In this document: in pieces, positions 13,270 through 27,700 of the stretch
Layout: the number at the start of each line of letters is the position of its first letter
Position numbering within the stretch: position 1 is the stretch's first letter
Position numbers and translations under genes: made by a program
Notes under the pieces: generated by a model
What the model saw: the letters and a program-made list of their open reading frames with translations, nothing else
Told to the model about the DNA's origin: nothing
Database searches by the model: none
DNA from: Manduca sexta
Lineage: Eukaryota > Arthropoda > Insecta > Lepidoptera > Sphingidae
Direction: 5' to 3'
DNA: 64,000 nucleotides
NCBI RefSeq assembly: GCF_014839805.1
Contig: NC_051142.1
Coordinates: forward strand, 18,446,589-18,510,588

Positions 13270-13585
13270 TTTATTTTTTATTGCCTTGAATGACGAGACG
13301 AGCTTGCTGATTGTCTAACAGTAAGAGATACAATGCCTATAAATAGTAGAAACACGATCCAACACTTTAAATTACAAAATATTGTTTGGTATTCCACTGC
13401 GCTCGCCATCCTGAGATATGCGATGTTAAGTCTTATTATGCCCAATATTTACACTGCCTACAATGTCCTTCAAACCGAAACACAACAGTGACTACACACT
13501 GCTGCTTGGAGGCATAAATAGACATTGCGGTGGTACCTACCCAGGCGGACTCTCACATATGACAGATGTATGTACCACCACCAAC
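13270..13585 (-). repeat. Repeat family A, copy 2
   Basis: Reverse orientation, with TTCCACTGCGCTCGCCATCC and TACCTACCCAGGCGGACTCT. Confidence 0.8.
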
Positions 13586-14534
13586 ACCTTCGCTGTAGGT
13601 TAAAGACTGAAGGAAGATAACAGATTATATTGCACAATATTCACTTCTCGTCTCAGGTTGAATAAATACTTTTTTTTTATTAAATATTAATTGGCTGTTA
13701 AATTATAATTTGAGGTGAAGTCGGTCTAACGCCACTCCCTTGGCACATAGTGCGAAATATCACAGGCTATTTATAATAAAATACAAAAAGCATTATCAGT
13801 GTTATGTCGCGCCTCTACTTTTTATTTGTATTGGAAGGCCAAGGGAGCTCTATGATGCAGTCATCTTCACTGCCTATGAACACCCACAATACTAGAAGGA
13901 ACATACAGGCTACCTGCCTCAAACGAGAGGGAATGAAAGGACTTTCGGGACTCTAGAAATTTCACTCACCATACCAAACGCAACAGCAAATTGTCACTTC
14001 CGTTCATTTTCTGTGAGACAGTGGTAATACCCCGGTCGAGCCGGGTTTATCCCGTAGACAAATATGTTTACAGCGTTCCTCTACATTCAGTGCTCAGTAC
14101 AATATAGTTTTGTATGTTTTCAGTTTCAAGAAACTGACCTAACAGTGTTCACCTGCATTAATAAAACTTATAATAAAGATGTAAATTAGCAATTAGTAAG
14201 TTATACTAGTAAATAAAACCCCTAGATCTTAGCTTTCAGGTCAAAGGAAGTAGCAAATTACCGACGAATGGTACGAGTTACAGAAGAGAACGTTTTTATA
14301 ACCTTACATACCTTTAAAATAATAAATTAAGCCCTTACCAAAAATAAAGAAATCAAATCAAAATTATATACATCATTTATTAAGGAACATTGATTTAGAG
14401 GTAAGGATTTAGTAAAAGAACTTTCAGAATCGATTCAGAGCGGATAATGCTAATGAGAGTTTATCTCGCATTAAAAGTTATGAAAATAATATACAGCCTA
14501 TATAGCATTCTTTTTTTAACGCGGGCACGGAAAA

Positions 14535-14760
14535 ATGACCACTGCACCTGATGGTAAATGGAGTGGAGTCCAATCGACTGATGAGAGATGATTACCCCTC
14601 GGCAGTCGACACAATTATGCCGGCCTCTTGGAACCGGATATACACAGGTTGATCCAGGAACGCAACACACTTACGTGGGCTACTATGGCTGGTTTTTAAC
14701 ACCTTGTGCACGGTGGTCGATATGCGGGCGGATAATATAAATTTATATATCCTGGCACCA
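14535..14760 (+). repeat. Repeat family B, copy
   Basis: CACTGCACCTGATGGTAAAT to TATATATCCTGG, near full length. Confidence 0.75.
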
Positions 14761-15024
14761 GTAATATAGCAATATAGTAGCTTTTAATTAGTAAAATAAA
14801 TTTCAGAATGGATTCAATACCTCTAGAGATAACATATAAACAAACACAGAAACTTAACCTCGTTTATTGAACACAAACACGATGTAAACACAGCCGTAAT
14901 GCAAATCAAAACCTTGTTATTAATAGTGGTTGCAATAAAATATTATCTTTAATCTTTAATATCCGGTGTTTGATAGAACTCCTGCATATTCTCTTATCTT
15001 TATATAGTTAATAAAAATAATTAC

Positions 15025-15275
15025 TAACGAAACACATCACGCCTTTATCCGCGAAGGGATAGGCAGAGGTGTAACCAGGGCATCCACGTTTCGCCATGTG
15101 TGTTCCGTCCCATGAGGCGATGGGGGCGGGCCTATCTCTTTATCGGGCACAAATTCGCGACTCGAAGCTGATACCAAGCAGGAAGCCTTATACTACTATA
15201 CCCAACCCGGGATTCGTACCCAGGATCACAGGGCGATCGTCGTACCGCGAACGCGATACAACTACGCCACCGTAG
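15025..15275 (-). repeat. tRNA-related SINE, family D
   Basis: Minus strand shows a T-arm-like B box (GGTACGAATCCCGGGTTGG). The body includes CCATGAGGCGATGGGGGCG. Confidence 0.6.
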
Positions 15276-15329
15276 AAGTGAAATAGCTAGCTTAGAATTC
15301 AATAATGTGGATTCAAAAATTGTCTGAAC

Positions 15330-15520
15330 TTAGAAGCAAAATATGTATTTCCTAGGGGCGAAAGGTAAAATTTTCCGAAAGGAAACCCGACACAACATAT
15401 AGATACTACTAATATGCATAAATACGGTCTGAAAATCGTTAAAACGTAGTGAGATTTTATATAAATTGCAAAAGGGAAGACGGCAAGAATCGGTTTATAG
15501 GGACCCTTCGGCACTTGTGT
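15330..15520 (-). repeat. Repeat family E copy
   Basis: Reverse orientation: GGAAACCCGACACAACATAT ... GGGAAGACGGCAAGAATCGG. Confidence 0.55.
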
Positions 15521-16539
15521 TTTCACTGTTAATCGATATTTTACGATAAAGGAAAATATCGTAAAGTAATTATACCTAAGAATTATTTGTATGGATTTCG
15601 TCTATGAACCCACACTAGGTTAGCGTGGTGGGGCTTAAACTTCCCTAATAATAGGTGCGAAGTGAGAAAGTTTGTAAATATATTTGAATGTTTGTTACAA
15701 GTAAGCAGAGAAACTGCTGAACAGATTGAGATGAAACATAACACATACATAGGCCATGTCATAGATTAGCGTATAGGCTTTATTTTACCCCTAAAAAGTA
15801 CACAATGGAAATATTTTTCACTGTTTTCAATGCCGAGCTTCACCAACTGTTTTAAAATATGAAGAGAGCAGTGAACATAAGTTTATGTCGTCTAAACTGC
15901 ACTTGTTTGCTGACGTGGCGTGACGAACGATACAACGCACGCGAAAATATCAATAGGTATATATATGTTTGCCAATAATTAACACCCAGTACATGCCGCG
16001 GATTTGAAAACAACGTATTCGAAAAGAGGAGTTACCAACTTAAACTTTATAACGTAAAAATATAATTAATCGGTACTATTCCGTCTTCGGTTACATCTCT
16101 CCACACACACCACTATCTAACATCATTCAAGTGTACAAACTGTACAAGTTAATATATAAAAAATATATATAAATAACATTAATGGCTTGCCGCAACCAAC
16201 TTCATAACTATTTCCGTCACTAGATTTGCATAATACCTACACCCGTTAAATGTTAATAAAGTATTTTTAATAATTCAAATATTTATACATATACTTTTTT
16301 ATAATTAGAGAACTATTTTACATGTTTATTTAATGTTCTGAGGTTGAAATGCAAAAGGACGTTTTTAGTTTTGTATCTTTTGCACGAGTTTTTCCCCGTT
16401 TACGAAAATAAATATAAAACTATTTTGTTAATGAATACGTAAACTGCTCAGAGATCTTTATTTGCTATTTTATATTATTATTATACAAAGTGACTTTAGA
16501 CGACTAAAGCGATACGCGCAGAAACCAACTTTTTTTATA

Positions 16540-16625
16540 TTGGACGTGATGGTAAGTAGGGTCTAAATAAAATGTCGATTCAAAAGATGATCCCTAGTCG
16601 TCACAATAATGCCGGCCTTTTTTAA
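16540..16625 (+). repeat. Repeat family B fragment
   Basis: GACGTGATGGTAAGTAGGGT through CACAATAATGCCGGCC. Confidence 0.5.
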
Positions 16626-17339
16626 TGTCAACACGCCCTGCAGACGTCAATTTATTATCGAGAAACACTTCACTATTACAAAACTGACAGAGATTTAAGT
16701 CACTAAATTTCAGCAACTCGGCCCGGACGACCATATCGGCTTTGTTATCGGCGTGTTAATCGGCAACAACTTTGTTGGAAGTCAGAAAACATCAGCTTCA
16801 TGCGTCAGCGATCCCGAATGAGCAACTTTACTTTTGCAATTAGTATTTAACGTGTCAAAATAGTCCACGCAGTAGCAGCTCTCCGAAATGTCTGTCATAT
16901 TTTTGCTACCAAGTTGAAGAATGTAGGTGAATTAGCAAGAGTGTACGCACTAATTAACGTTATCGCAATCTCCGCGTTTTTTAGTATTTCTCAGATTTGG
17001 ACATACTAAAATACTCACAAAAAGACAATACGTTAATAACCATTGTAGTGTTAAAATTAACATAATAGTGTTAATTTTACTTAATTTACATCTTTGATAG
17101 TGATAATACCTGTAAAGACAAAATAACAAACAGGTATTGTCTACCCTTTAGGTTCACTATGGAAGTAATTATTAAAATTTAAGTGTTTCGTCCAGCTGTA
17201 TGTATAACTTATTTAGAGTAAAGTATGTATAACCGTTAAGATGAGTAAACGGCTAAGGCCATATCGCCTAAGAATAAGTAAAATAACTGGGTTTTTTTTC
17301 TTTAAAAATTAATCAGTGGCAGCTCGGAATGAATCAATC

Positions 17340-17565
17340 AATCAATCAAGTTGGTAGGGTGATAACCCCATGCCTCGAAAAGCACGCAAAGTCTTTAGTC
17401 CTGCGCTTGATCTGTCTCCAATCATGTCGGGTTGCCGTTTCACCGGGCAGGAGAGAGTGCTTGTGTATTGCGCACACACTTGAGCACTATAATATCTCCT
17501 GCGTACTTGGCTGACCTCCGTTGAGATTGGCCGCCGTAGCCGCAATTCGGTTAGGAAGGGATCGT
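17340..17565 (+). repeat. Repeat family F, copy 1
   Basis: GAGAGTGCTTGTGTATTGCG, CACACACTTGAGCACTATAA and GGTTAGGAAGGGAT match the element at 48685-48957. ORFs on both strands are by-products. Confidence 0.7.
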
Positions 17566-18016
17566 CAAGTGTCCAAGTAACATCTAATATCTCAAGACGT
17601 CAAGTTCAACATATTGACACGCAGAATTCCATCGTTCAAAGTTTTACGTGAAGATATAACCTAAATGAGATGTAGCGTTTACTACCAGGAGATCCATTGG
17701 CTCATCTTGTCATTCAGTGTTGTAAAAAATATTGATAATAATTATATGAAACGGTCCGAATTCGGTAGAAATTTAAAAATCTTGCTAGAAGACTTGTTAA
17801 ACTAGTATATAACTAACTTATCATTCCCACGATACAAGAAAACATGAAGAAGACTACGTAAGAGTTCAAAAAGATTTCATGTGAACTATAAAGCTTACAA
17901 CCCGCGACTTCTTCTAACTTGAAGACAGTAATTAAATATGTTTATGGTCGAGTTAATCGTCTGTATCTAACGGTAAGTCACGTTTTCTTAAACGCTTCGT
18001 CATGGTGTCTTAATTG

Positions 18017-18037
18017 TGACGTCACACGTCACGTGAC
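18017..18037. promoter_or_regulatory. CRE palindrome plus CLEAR-type E-box palindrome
   Basis: TGACGTCA at 18017-18024 is a full CRE. GTCACGTGAC at 18028-18037 is the 10-bp palindrome known as the CLEAR element, bound by TFEB/Mitf-type factors at lysosomal genes. They sit about 590 bases upstream of exon A, outside any recognised repeat. A donor-like gtaagt at 17972 may end a 5' UTR exon. Placement as promoter or first-intron enhancer is inference. Confidence 0.45.
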
Positions 18038-18317
18038 AGTTATTAGCCCATCTCTACGTCCGCGCAGGAGATATTTCCATCATCTATTCAGAAGATAATC
18101 AAACAATGGAGTGGCGGATCAATAAATAGTCAGAAAATAGTAACAAAAGAACATCACAGCACTCGACATTATGGAATAATACCCAGTAATTATACTGACT
18201 ATAATATATTTCAAAATTGTGAACAATACAAATGCTGTGAATTATTACATATCATTCATATTGAATGACATTAAAAGTATTGACTCCTTTATTTTACAGA
18301 TACACAGTAATGTGATC

Positions 18318-18525
18318 TCCCTGCACCTAATGGTAAGTGGAGTGAGGTCCAATATAATGTCGATTGACGAGAGATGATTACCCCTCGGCAGTCGACACAA
18401 TTATGTAGGGACCGGATATACACAGGCTGATCCCGGTACACGATTCTTACGTGGGCCACTATGGGGGTTTCAACGTCCCGTGTACGGTGGTCGCTATTCG
18501 GATAGATATAAAATATGTCCAAAAT
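18318..18525 (+). repeat. Repeat family B copy upstream of exon A
   Basis: CTGCACCTAATGGTAAGTGG to the ATATAAAATATGTCC end; lies 100 bases upstream of receptor exon A. Confidence 0.75.
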
Positions 18526-18622
18526 CAAATACTCGGAGCTTAGCCACCAAAGCCTATAGGAACTCTCGCGCATAAGACAAAGTTCCAAAGATGTATACTG
18601 ACATATTTATCATTTGTTCCAG

Positions 18623-18714
18623 GTCGTGTCGCTGTGATTATGTTCAGTATATGCACTGTCGTGCTCGGAATCATTCTGTCCTTCGTACCCTGGCTGGATT
18701 ATATCATATTTAGG
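18623..18714 (+). CDS. Scavenger receptor exon A: N-terminal membrane anchor
   Basis: Follows the acceptor tttgttccag and ends at donor gtaagt. Two leading bases complete a codon from an upstream exon; then 30 codons reading RVAVIMFSICTVVLGIILS and on to IIFR, a signal-anchor helix. The only internal in-frame ATG is at 18640. No upstream start exon could be firmly placed; an ATG at 10560 followed by a weak donor after 10599 has the right phase but is only a guess. Confidence 0.88.
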
Positions 18715-21700
18715 GTAAGTTATCTTTTAACTCATTATTAAAGTAACGACGTGTTTGCAAAACCGCATGTCCGATCCTCAGGTCGAGTATCATGGTCGAT
18801 ATTTGCTTGCTGTTTATTGAAAAGAAAAAAGAAAGAAAGAAAAGAAAAATATTTTGCAACAAACATAAGTTACATACACATAACAAACAAACAAGCGAAA
18901 CAGAGAAATAAAATTTAAAAAAAGACAAAAAATATATCTTATTAAAAAAATAGACAAAGCGATGCCACAAATCGAACTCATGCATAACGCAACCGATTAT
19001 TCTAGTAATGAAATAGATTAACACTTTATCCGCTATATTATTTATTTTTATGATTCCATCGTAATATTATATTAATGCTCTAATAATTAAAAAATCAAAA
19101 ACAAAACACTCGTAATATCTATAGATAAAAATATATTTTGTTGCTAAACATTTCGGCAAAACCTTATAAGCGTGTTATGCTAATGTGTTAAATAATCAAG
19201 CATTTCGAGGCGGATACAGTTGCACTAATACATAAGTAAACATAGTGTTAGAAGTAATATTCCATTTCTTGGTGCGACCGAGCAGTTCAGTTGCAGTCCT
19301 GAATTTCATACTGACGATCAAAAATATACCCTGTGTGTTTATTTCGGCATCTAGACAAAATATATGTTTGTTTAATTCGTTTATATCGTGGGTGTTAAAA
19401 AATTAAGATTATAACAAGAATTGTTTAACTTATTCTTCACTTTTATATTGGTACTAACTTTTGCCTGCCAATCCGCCCGCTTGGGAAAGTTCTTCCGGGA
19501 TAATAAGTAGTATTAGGAGTAATATAGCTTTCTATTAAAACAATTCAAAATCGGTTTAGTAGTTCCTGAGATTAGTGTGTTCAAACAAGCAAACAAAAAA
19601 ACAAACTCTACAGCTTTATAATTATTATGAATACTAGTATGGCTCAAATTCGAATTTCGAATTCTGACAGATTACAAATTTCCAATGCAAATAAATCAAA
19701 AGAATATTACTTCGTACAGCCATGAACGTGATCTAAATAATGTCATTCTAAAAAAAATAAACGTTTTGGTCCGCTAATGATTTATATCAGACAGATTGAT
19801 GACATAAAAACTGGAAATAAATAAAATTATGTTCTCTATAATAAAAACAATTTGCAGGTTAATTATTTTCAAATCCACGATGATGTGGATCTGTCATTAT
19901 ATTATCTTGTTTGTAGGATTTAAGATTAGGTTAGGTTTTCTATGCGATCGAAACTATGTAAGTGGCACTAAACTAAATTTAAAAGATATAAAAACGCCAT
20001 AATTTATTTATTTGGTTTTTGGCTCGTAAAACCATAAACTTGATTTATTTGTTCAAAGCATATAATTTACATTTGGAACTTTATTCTAACACTAGCTCTT
20101 GGTCATAGGGGGATGTTATATAGCCTATAACCTCCTTTAATAAATTGTCTATCTAACACTAAAAGATTTTTTACTTCGAACCAGTAAATCCTGAGATTAG
20201 CGCGTTCAAAGAAACAAACTCTTCAGCTTCATATAGTATAGATTATATACATACATAGATTCCATAAACACAACAAAGTAAATACTTTTAATGTTAATTA
20301 TACATATTAATATTAATTATTCGAGATAATATTAATAAAATTTATTAATGATTGTCTCCCACAGGAACTCAGGCTCTGGAACGGTTCAATAAGCTACAGT
20401 TACTGGCAGAAACCCGGAGTGAACAGACTGACCAAAGTCTACATCTTCAACGTTACCAATCCCCAGGGATTTATAGAGAATGGTGAAAAGCCAAAACTGG
20501 TGGAAGTCGGACCTTTTGTGTATAGGTAAGTTGTGAAAAATCTTCATCAACTGTTCTATTGTGTCTTATGTTCTTAGTTAGAAACCAGTGCCCCAGAAAA
20601 TAAACCAGGGGTTCCATGACCTTTTGGCTTTTTCCATAATACTATGGCGAAATTTGGATTTCATGGATAAGTGACAATATGTTTTCCTATTAATAGAACC
20701 TAATATGGCTGGCTAAATGTAAGTGTACCCCTGCTTGCCCCTTAAACCTGAAATAAGTATAAATATTAAGCCCTTTAGAAGTTGGTCAGAGGGCGCGGCA
20801 TTTATTTTACAAGGAACTAAATGACAGTTTTGATAATTGACGTAAAATAAGGAAAAAGGGGCTAATTATAGAAGAGACTTGCATGCTATTAACTAATGAT
20901 TCCGTAACATTAAACACTCACGCTTAACCATTATTTTGTTTAGTTTTTACTTTAGAGTTTACACCATAATCATTCCAAATTTGTCAGTTGAATGCATTTG
21001 TATTGACGCGTTTGAGACAAAACATTGGAAATCACATGACTTCGCTATCCATCATTAACATGTTTCGTAAACATTTCAGTACGTTACTTGTTAGTTCAAA
21101 TGATAGCCTTTTAAGGGAAGAAAGGATAGATGGTTCGTATATTAGTACTAGGAACCGCTTTTAACTACTTTTTTGTTATGACAACCCTAAAACCTAATGA
21201 GCAATGAATCTTTTTCAATTCATTTCAATTTACAAAAAAATCAATCAAAAAATTTAAGTTGCCTAAGATTATTATAACATGGACAGAAACAAAGTTTTCG
21301 AAATGTGACTGCTGTTTCGATGTGCTTTTTTATTTTTTATTGCTTTTAATGACTACGTAAGCGATACAATCGCCCATAAACAGTATATACACCATCCAAC
21401 ACCTTGAATTACAAAGTATCGTTTGGTATTCCACTGCGCTCGCCATCCTGAGACATGAGATGTTAAGTCTTATTATGTCCAGTAGTTACACTGGCTACAA
21501 TGTCCTTCAAACCGGAACACAACAGTGTCTACACACTGTTGCTTGGCAACAGAAATAGACATTTCGGTGGTACACACCCAGGCGGTCTCTCTCATATGAG
21601 AGACCTACCATCAGTAACTGCCTACCTCTAAGGATAAAAAGTGTGAGCTTATTCATGTATATAAAGAATTGCAGCCTACAGACCTATTAATGTATCACTG

Positions 21701-24700
21701 TATTACATCAAAACTATAAAAAACAAGTTAAAACTAAAACTATGCTAGGCACTCATATTGGGCAAAGTTTGTAATATTTCTTAATACGTACAGGCGATGA
21801 GAAAAGTTTTACTCGCGTAATAATATAATTTCTGTCATGGAGATGTTGATGCTTTCCTCAACGGTTACAAGAATGCCTTCCAGGATAGATCCTTACTGGA
21901 AATGCACTGCTTATGCAGGACAAACCTGTAAAAATCGGAAAATACAGAAGTTGAAATTAACTTTTAGATACAAATATACTAGATATTATAAAAAATCTAC
22001 CTTAGAACGTCATACCTATTAAAAACAGGGAGAAAAAAAATCATGCTTAAAAAATATTGTCATTATGATCCTAGTAGTTAGTATGTAAAAATCTTGCATG
22101 ATGACTTGCAGGGTATATATAATTGCATGATATCGTAGTGCTACCTAACACGATATTGGTAAATATTTGCATGCAAATAGTTATGATGTTGAACCTTGAA
22201 GAGTATTGATTTAGTTCAAAGAACACAAGACTTACTATATGTTTGAGTTATGTATCGATAATATTCATAACATACAACGTGCAGGATATATTGCAGGATA
22301 GATAATCCTGCATGGTTCCCAATTTATTGTGACGACCGATAGTAATGTACATTTTGCACCTTATATTTTCACTAATAATTCACAAAATGAATTAACAGTT
22401 ATTCGTTCAGCATAATTTATTCCTTAAATTTCTTGGTGCTCGTGGGCGTAGGTAATTTAAGTAATCTCTGGACTATCGGCCGATAATTCTTTTTGTGTTT
22501 GTTTATAAATAACTATATTTAATTTTTAGTTTGGATTATTTGTACGGTGAGAATAGACTCGCACGAATAGACTAGTAATCTGTATTTTATGTACACCAAA
22601 GATCCAATGACAAGAAAAAATAAAATGTTAAATCATTCATTCATTCATATTTTATGACACGATTTATGAGACTCGTTCTTAATTTACCTTGTTCATTTCC
22701 ATCAATAGGTTCTAAGTATTTTAAAATAATGCATGCAATGACAAAAACCGCAAGAAAATAGACATTTAATGATTTCCTCAATACATCTTACAATACCACA
22801 TGTTTTTTAGAATTATTGCTATATCCAAAGAAGGCGATGTTAATCTGCAACATATTTGAATAAACCTTCCTACATCATTTTAAAATAATTGTTTCCAAGA
22901 ATGATGAGACTGTGAACGGTAACAACAAAACTATATACGCGTGTACTTCCTACAAAAATACCTACTTGCAGGAAATTCACAACATTCTGACTTATGTCGG
23001 TAAAAAAAACATAGTACTATCGGCTATTACATTAATGAAATTTATGAAAAAATACTATGGTGCTTTTTTATAATTATATAATATGTAAAATACTGTATGC
23101 AGAATGGGATTGAAGCTCAAAGGATCAAATTTTAAATGACTTGCTAACTCCTCACTTATTTAAAATAATACCGAAAAAATAAGTTAACCTGAGGGAATCA
23201 GAATGGTATCAAAACCCTATTTGTCTAATAAGCTTAACCAATAATTGTAAAACCCTTACGCAGAAAGGAAATTAACACAAGGTTAATTATGTATATATAA
23301 TCACAAGCACCATTTAAACGACACTAGCAAAAATAATTGCAGTTGCAATCCGAGGCATCCGATCCATCGTGCAAGACGTGCAATTAAAACCTTAATTACA
23401 TTTTTATATAGTTTGGTATGTTTATGTGCGTAGTTATTCGTGTCTCGGAATTTGAACCTTCACACGAGTAATTACCTAGTATCAAGACATAAAGTTACTT
23501 CTTGTTTAGTTTATCTAGTTTTTATCTATGGCGCTGCTTTTAATCAAATAAAAAATATTTTTTGTTGCCTTTGTGTTAATCCAGGACATGGTACCTTGTG
23601 CCAAATTTCACCCAAATCCGTTTAAATATTTCTTCTCACAAACGTTCAAATATTTTCACAAACTTCCACATTTTTAATATAAGTAAGAAGTAAAATAAAA
23701 TTAAAATAGTAAGAAAGTTGGGAGTGAGATAATATTAGCACGAAGTAAGATAAGTAATTTGCCCACACGGTCAGCTAATCATCGACCTATCGAGGTGACA
23801 ATTATATCCTGTAATAACTATAAACTATTTATAATAGCCCGTAATAAAATGGTAATTTAAAATCGGTCGGAAAGGGCGCCTTGATCATTATAGCAGCAGG
23901 AAAACTAAAAAAGTTATACCTAGTTTTTTATTCTAATACGGCGAAGTGATTTCTCTGTTATTTTAAATGATGTGCATAATATAAAAAACTAGCTGTACCC
24001 GCGGTTTCACCCGTGTGAAAATCAGTGTGTCACAAAGTTTTCCCGCGTAAATTCCGACCCACGTCATGTTTTACGCGACCTGTTCCACAGTAATCATTAT
24101 ATTTCAATCAATTTATACAATTTATCAATTTAAACGGAATGTACTATTAACTTAAACCTTCCTCAATAATTGCACTACCTTTTAATTAAAACCATACAAG
24201 AATCCATTCAGTAGATATTGAAAAAATCGATCACATACAGACAGACAGCTTGGGTTTTTTTTTTATAATATGTATAGATAGATTTATAAACGAATCGTTC
24301 TAAAGCGTTTTAATCTCTACATTTGTAAACTTGCAAAACATCATGCAAAGAAAACACAATCCTGCAATGAATTTTCTGCTCGTCTGTACCGGCCAGCAAA
24401 TTGTCGTAATCACAGAGCTAACACTCATTGCGACACAAAAATTACGCGCGAGATCTCTCCGGATTTATATAACGTTATGTTTCTAAAATATGTATGAGCC
24501 GACTAAATTAAAATGCTCTGCAATATACAGCAATGCCGTAAATATTCGGGATGTAAGGTATCATCACCAGCCCCAGGATATCCACTGCTGAACATGGACC
24601 GACTGAATATAAATTCTTTGTAATACACAGAAAATGCCATAAATAAAATTGCCTCCTCTTTTAGGACCAACTGGCTGTACAATCCGGATAAAATTAAGTT

Positions 24701-27700
24701 TTAAATTATCGATGGTTTTAACACACTATATTTGGTAAAATTTGCTGTGTCATTTGGTGCCCAGCGTTACTATCTTCTTGTTGATTAAACGAAGTAGAAA
24801 ATTTAGGAAATACTTCGTATTAGTAAAAGAATATTAAGAATCAAAGTCATAGTTGAAGAGTTTAGCGTGATCAAACTAAAGCCTTTCTTTTATTAGTAAT
24901 AATAATATCAACTCTGTATTATAAGTATGTTTCCTTGGGTTTTGAGCCTGCGGACATTTGTCTTTTTTTATTCCTGAACATACAAAGCACAGTTTATTCT
25001 GATGACTTTGAGGCATTAAAGATTCCAATAAAAATAATATTTTTTAACACCTTTTCAGTTAATTTGCGAAATTCTCGGAATTTCGTCAAATAACGTATAA
25101 AATATAATAAAAACAATTAGTGACGGTCTGTTACGGAACTGGTTTATTAAACCATTGCTTTGTCTATAGTATGAGTGACGGAATTTGTGGGGGTCAGGGC
25201 TAAGTATAAAGTTCCTTTTAATTCCATAGAATTGTTATGTAAATTTTGTTGAGACATAATATTTGTGGCCGTCTTCTGTCATGAGTATAAAATATAGTTA
25301 TTTACGGACAACTTATATTAGATCAAAAAAAATATTTTATTAAAGCGCTAATGGATCCAGGCAGCTCTTTTGTGTTATATTATACCTAATCTGTATCAGA
25401 AAAAAACACATTATTTATTAAAATAATTTAAAAGTGAAAGTGAAAAAACGAATAGTTAAACTTGAAAGTCGATTTGTTTACAAAACACGCTAAAAATATT
25501 TGATAAACGGTGAATATTGTAATCTTATTTTATTTTATAATTTAAATGAGTCATTTAATATTTTAGTTATTATCCCTATATTGGAAAGGTGTGAAAAATC
25601 GCACCTAACGTCAGACGTAACGCAGTGATAGATGTACAAAAAGATATAGCAGTATTTTGTGTTTCACCTATAGTATGAGTGCTAGTTCTATTGAAAATTT
25701 GTATGATGCCAACACGAAAAAACATATTCTTTTGGATTTTATGTTCCTTTTGCTAGTCGGCAACAATCTAAACATTTCTCTGGCATTATACATATTAATA
25801 GGCGCTGATGACATCCATGAATTACTTGCCTGTAAAAACCCTGTATAAAGTTTACGGTATCGATGATGATACGATGATATCTATTGCAAACGCTTGGACA
25901 CACCTGCGCGAACTATTCGCTGCGATCTGACTAAGGTTGTTATTAATACATTTGTATTCAGTATGCTTATCTTTAATGTATCAACAATTGATCTAGTTTT
26001 ATAGATTTTTAAACTAGATATAATTACCAATATTACTGGACGTCTAACGTCATCATCAACCGCAGGATGGCCACTGCAGAACATGGGCCTGCCCCAAAGA
26101 TTTTTTTAAACCCGCTAATCGTAGCAATTTTAATCACACCAGTTTGACCACGCCTTTATTTTTGAAATTAATAGTTACCTATCGGGAAATACCCGTAACA
26201 ATGCTTAACAATTACTGTAATTAAATTATCATACATTCAGTTTTTATGGTTTATTGCAACAATCTTATTGACGATAAAGTGGAAAATTATGATGTTATGT
26301 GGTTACGGAATCGATTATACAGCTTAATTAACGTACTTGGTATATTCTATGGCTTTTGACTTCGATTACAGATGGAGGCAATATGTATTTTTAGGATTTA
26401 AATAATAGTAGCTTACTATGCAGTATATCAAATATCTGTTTTGTTCTATGGACAGAAGAAGCTTACGTATAAGATTTTTGCCGTAACAGATATTTTGAGA
26501 TCATTTTAGCTTGTTATCTATGCCTTTTCATTAACTAAAAACATACTAGTAGCCCTCGCCCCCTCAGATAGGACGGAATACACTCGACTATAAATGGGTG
26601 CCCCAGTTGCACCTCTGCCTACCCATTCGTGAATAAAAAGCGTGCGTATATAAAGGTAAACCAGATAGATGCCTTAAAATTAATATTCTACTGTTCGCTG
26701 GTGGTAGGATATATATTAAATCCGCCCGGATAGCGACCACCGCACCCAAGGTGTTAAAACCTGCCATAGTATCATCATTAATCGGTATATATCGAGTTCC
26801 AACAGGCCGGCATAATTGTGTCGACTGCCGAGGGGTAATCATCTCTCGTTAGTCGACATTCCACTGAACCCCACTCCACTTACCATCAGGTGCAGTTTAT
26901 CGTGCAGAAAAAAAAGGTATCCTACCGCCAAAGAACCCTTTAACTTCCATTCTCATTCGACTTTCTTTCCAGAGAGAACATGGAGAAGGTGAACATCAAA
27001 TTCCATGACAACGACACAGTCACATACCAACACAACAAGATACTGCGCTTCGTGCCGGAGCTGTCTGTTGACAAGAACCTCAAGCTGGTGGTGCCGAACA
27101 TCCCCTTATTGGTGGGTATCATTAATTAAAATCCAACTAAATCATTGTGGAACTACCGGTGACGAAGAGTCCATGTAAGCCGATTCCTAACGGCTTCCCT
27201 TTCGTCACTTATATAAAATCTAATTTTCATTGTAATGACTTACAAACCGCACTTATGTATATTTGTAGTACCTATATGTTGTGTCGGGTTCCGTTTCGGA
27301 ATCACTCTTCGCCACTGGGAACTACACAATGATTTAGTTTAGTAAGGATAAATACCCTTGTTTAGATATTTAGTATAATACCGAACATAATTGTGTGTTA
27401 TTTCTAGACAGTGACTTCTTTCTCCCATCACATGGCTGGCTTCCTTTTCAACATGTTCGTCACTGGTCTTGATCTCACATATAGGGAGAGGGCCAAGCCT
27501 TTTGTCGACGTCACAGCAGAGCAGCTGGTTTTTGGGTAAGATTATTTTGTTTCTTTACAATGGCTTCTATGGTTCTAATTCAGGTAATACTGTAGGGGGT
27601 TTTCTAACAGAATTTAGACAATTTGAATTTTCTGGAGTTATAATTCATGGGCGGTTGATAAAACAAAGTAAAATCTCCTCTACGACGTTTATTAGAAATG

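Larger units (their letters stand above)
20526..26972 (+). other. Receptor intron B-C (6.4 kb)
   Basis: No extra exon found. It holds repeats at 21328-21613, 23530-23690, 23985-24285, 26600-26650 and 26690-26900. The rest is AT-rich. Confidence 0.6.

Noticed and set aside
17972..17977. Strong donor gtaagt as end of the receptor start exon
   Set aside because: The frame that would join exon A meets a stop and has no ATG after it; it could only end an untranslated exon.
18710..19024. 104-codon minus-strand ORF with many hydrophobic residues
   Set aside because: Arises from an A/G-rich tract read on the opposite strand just after receptor exon A; low complexity.
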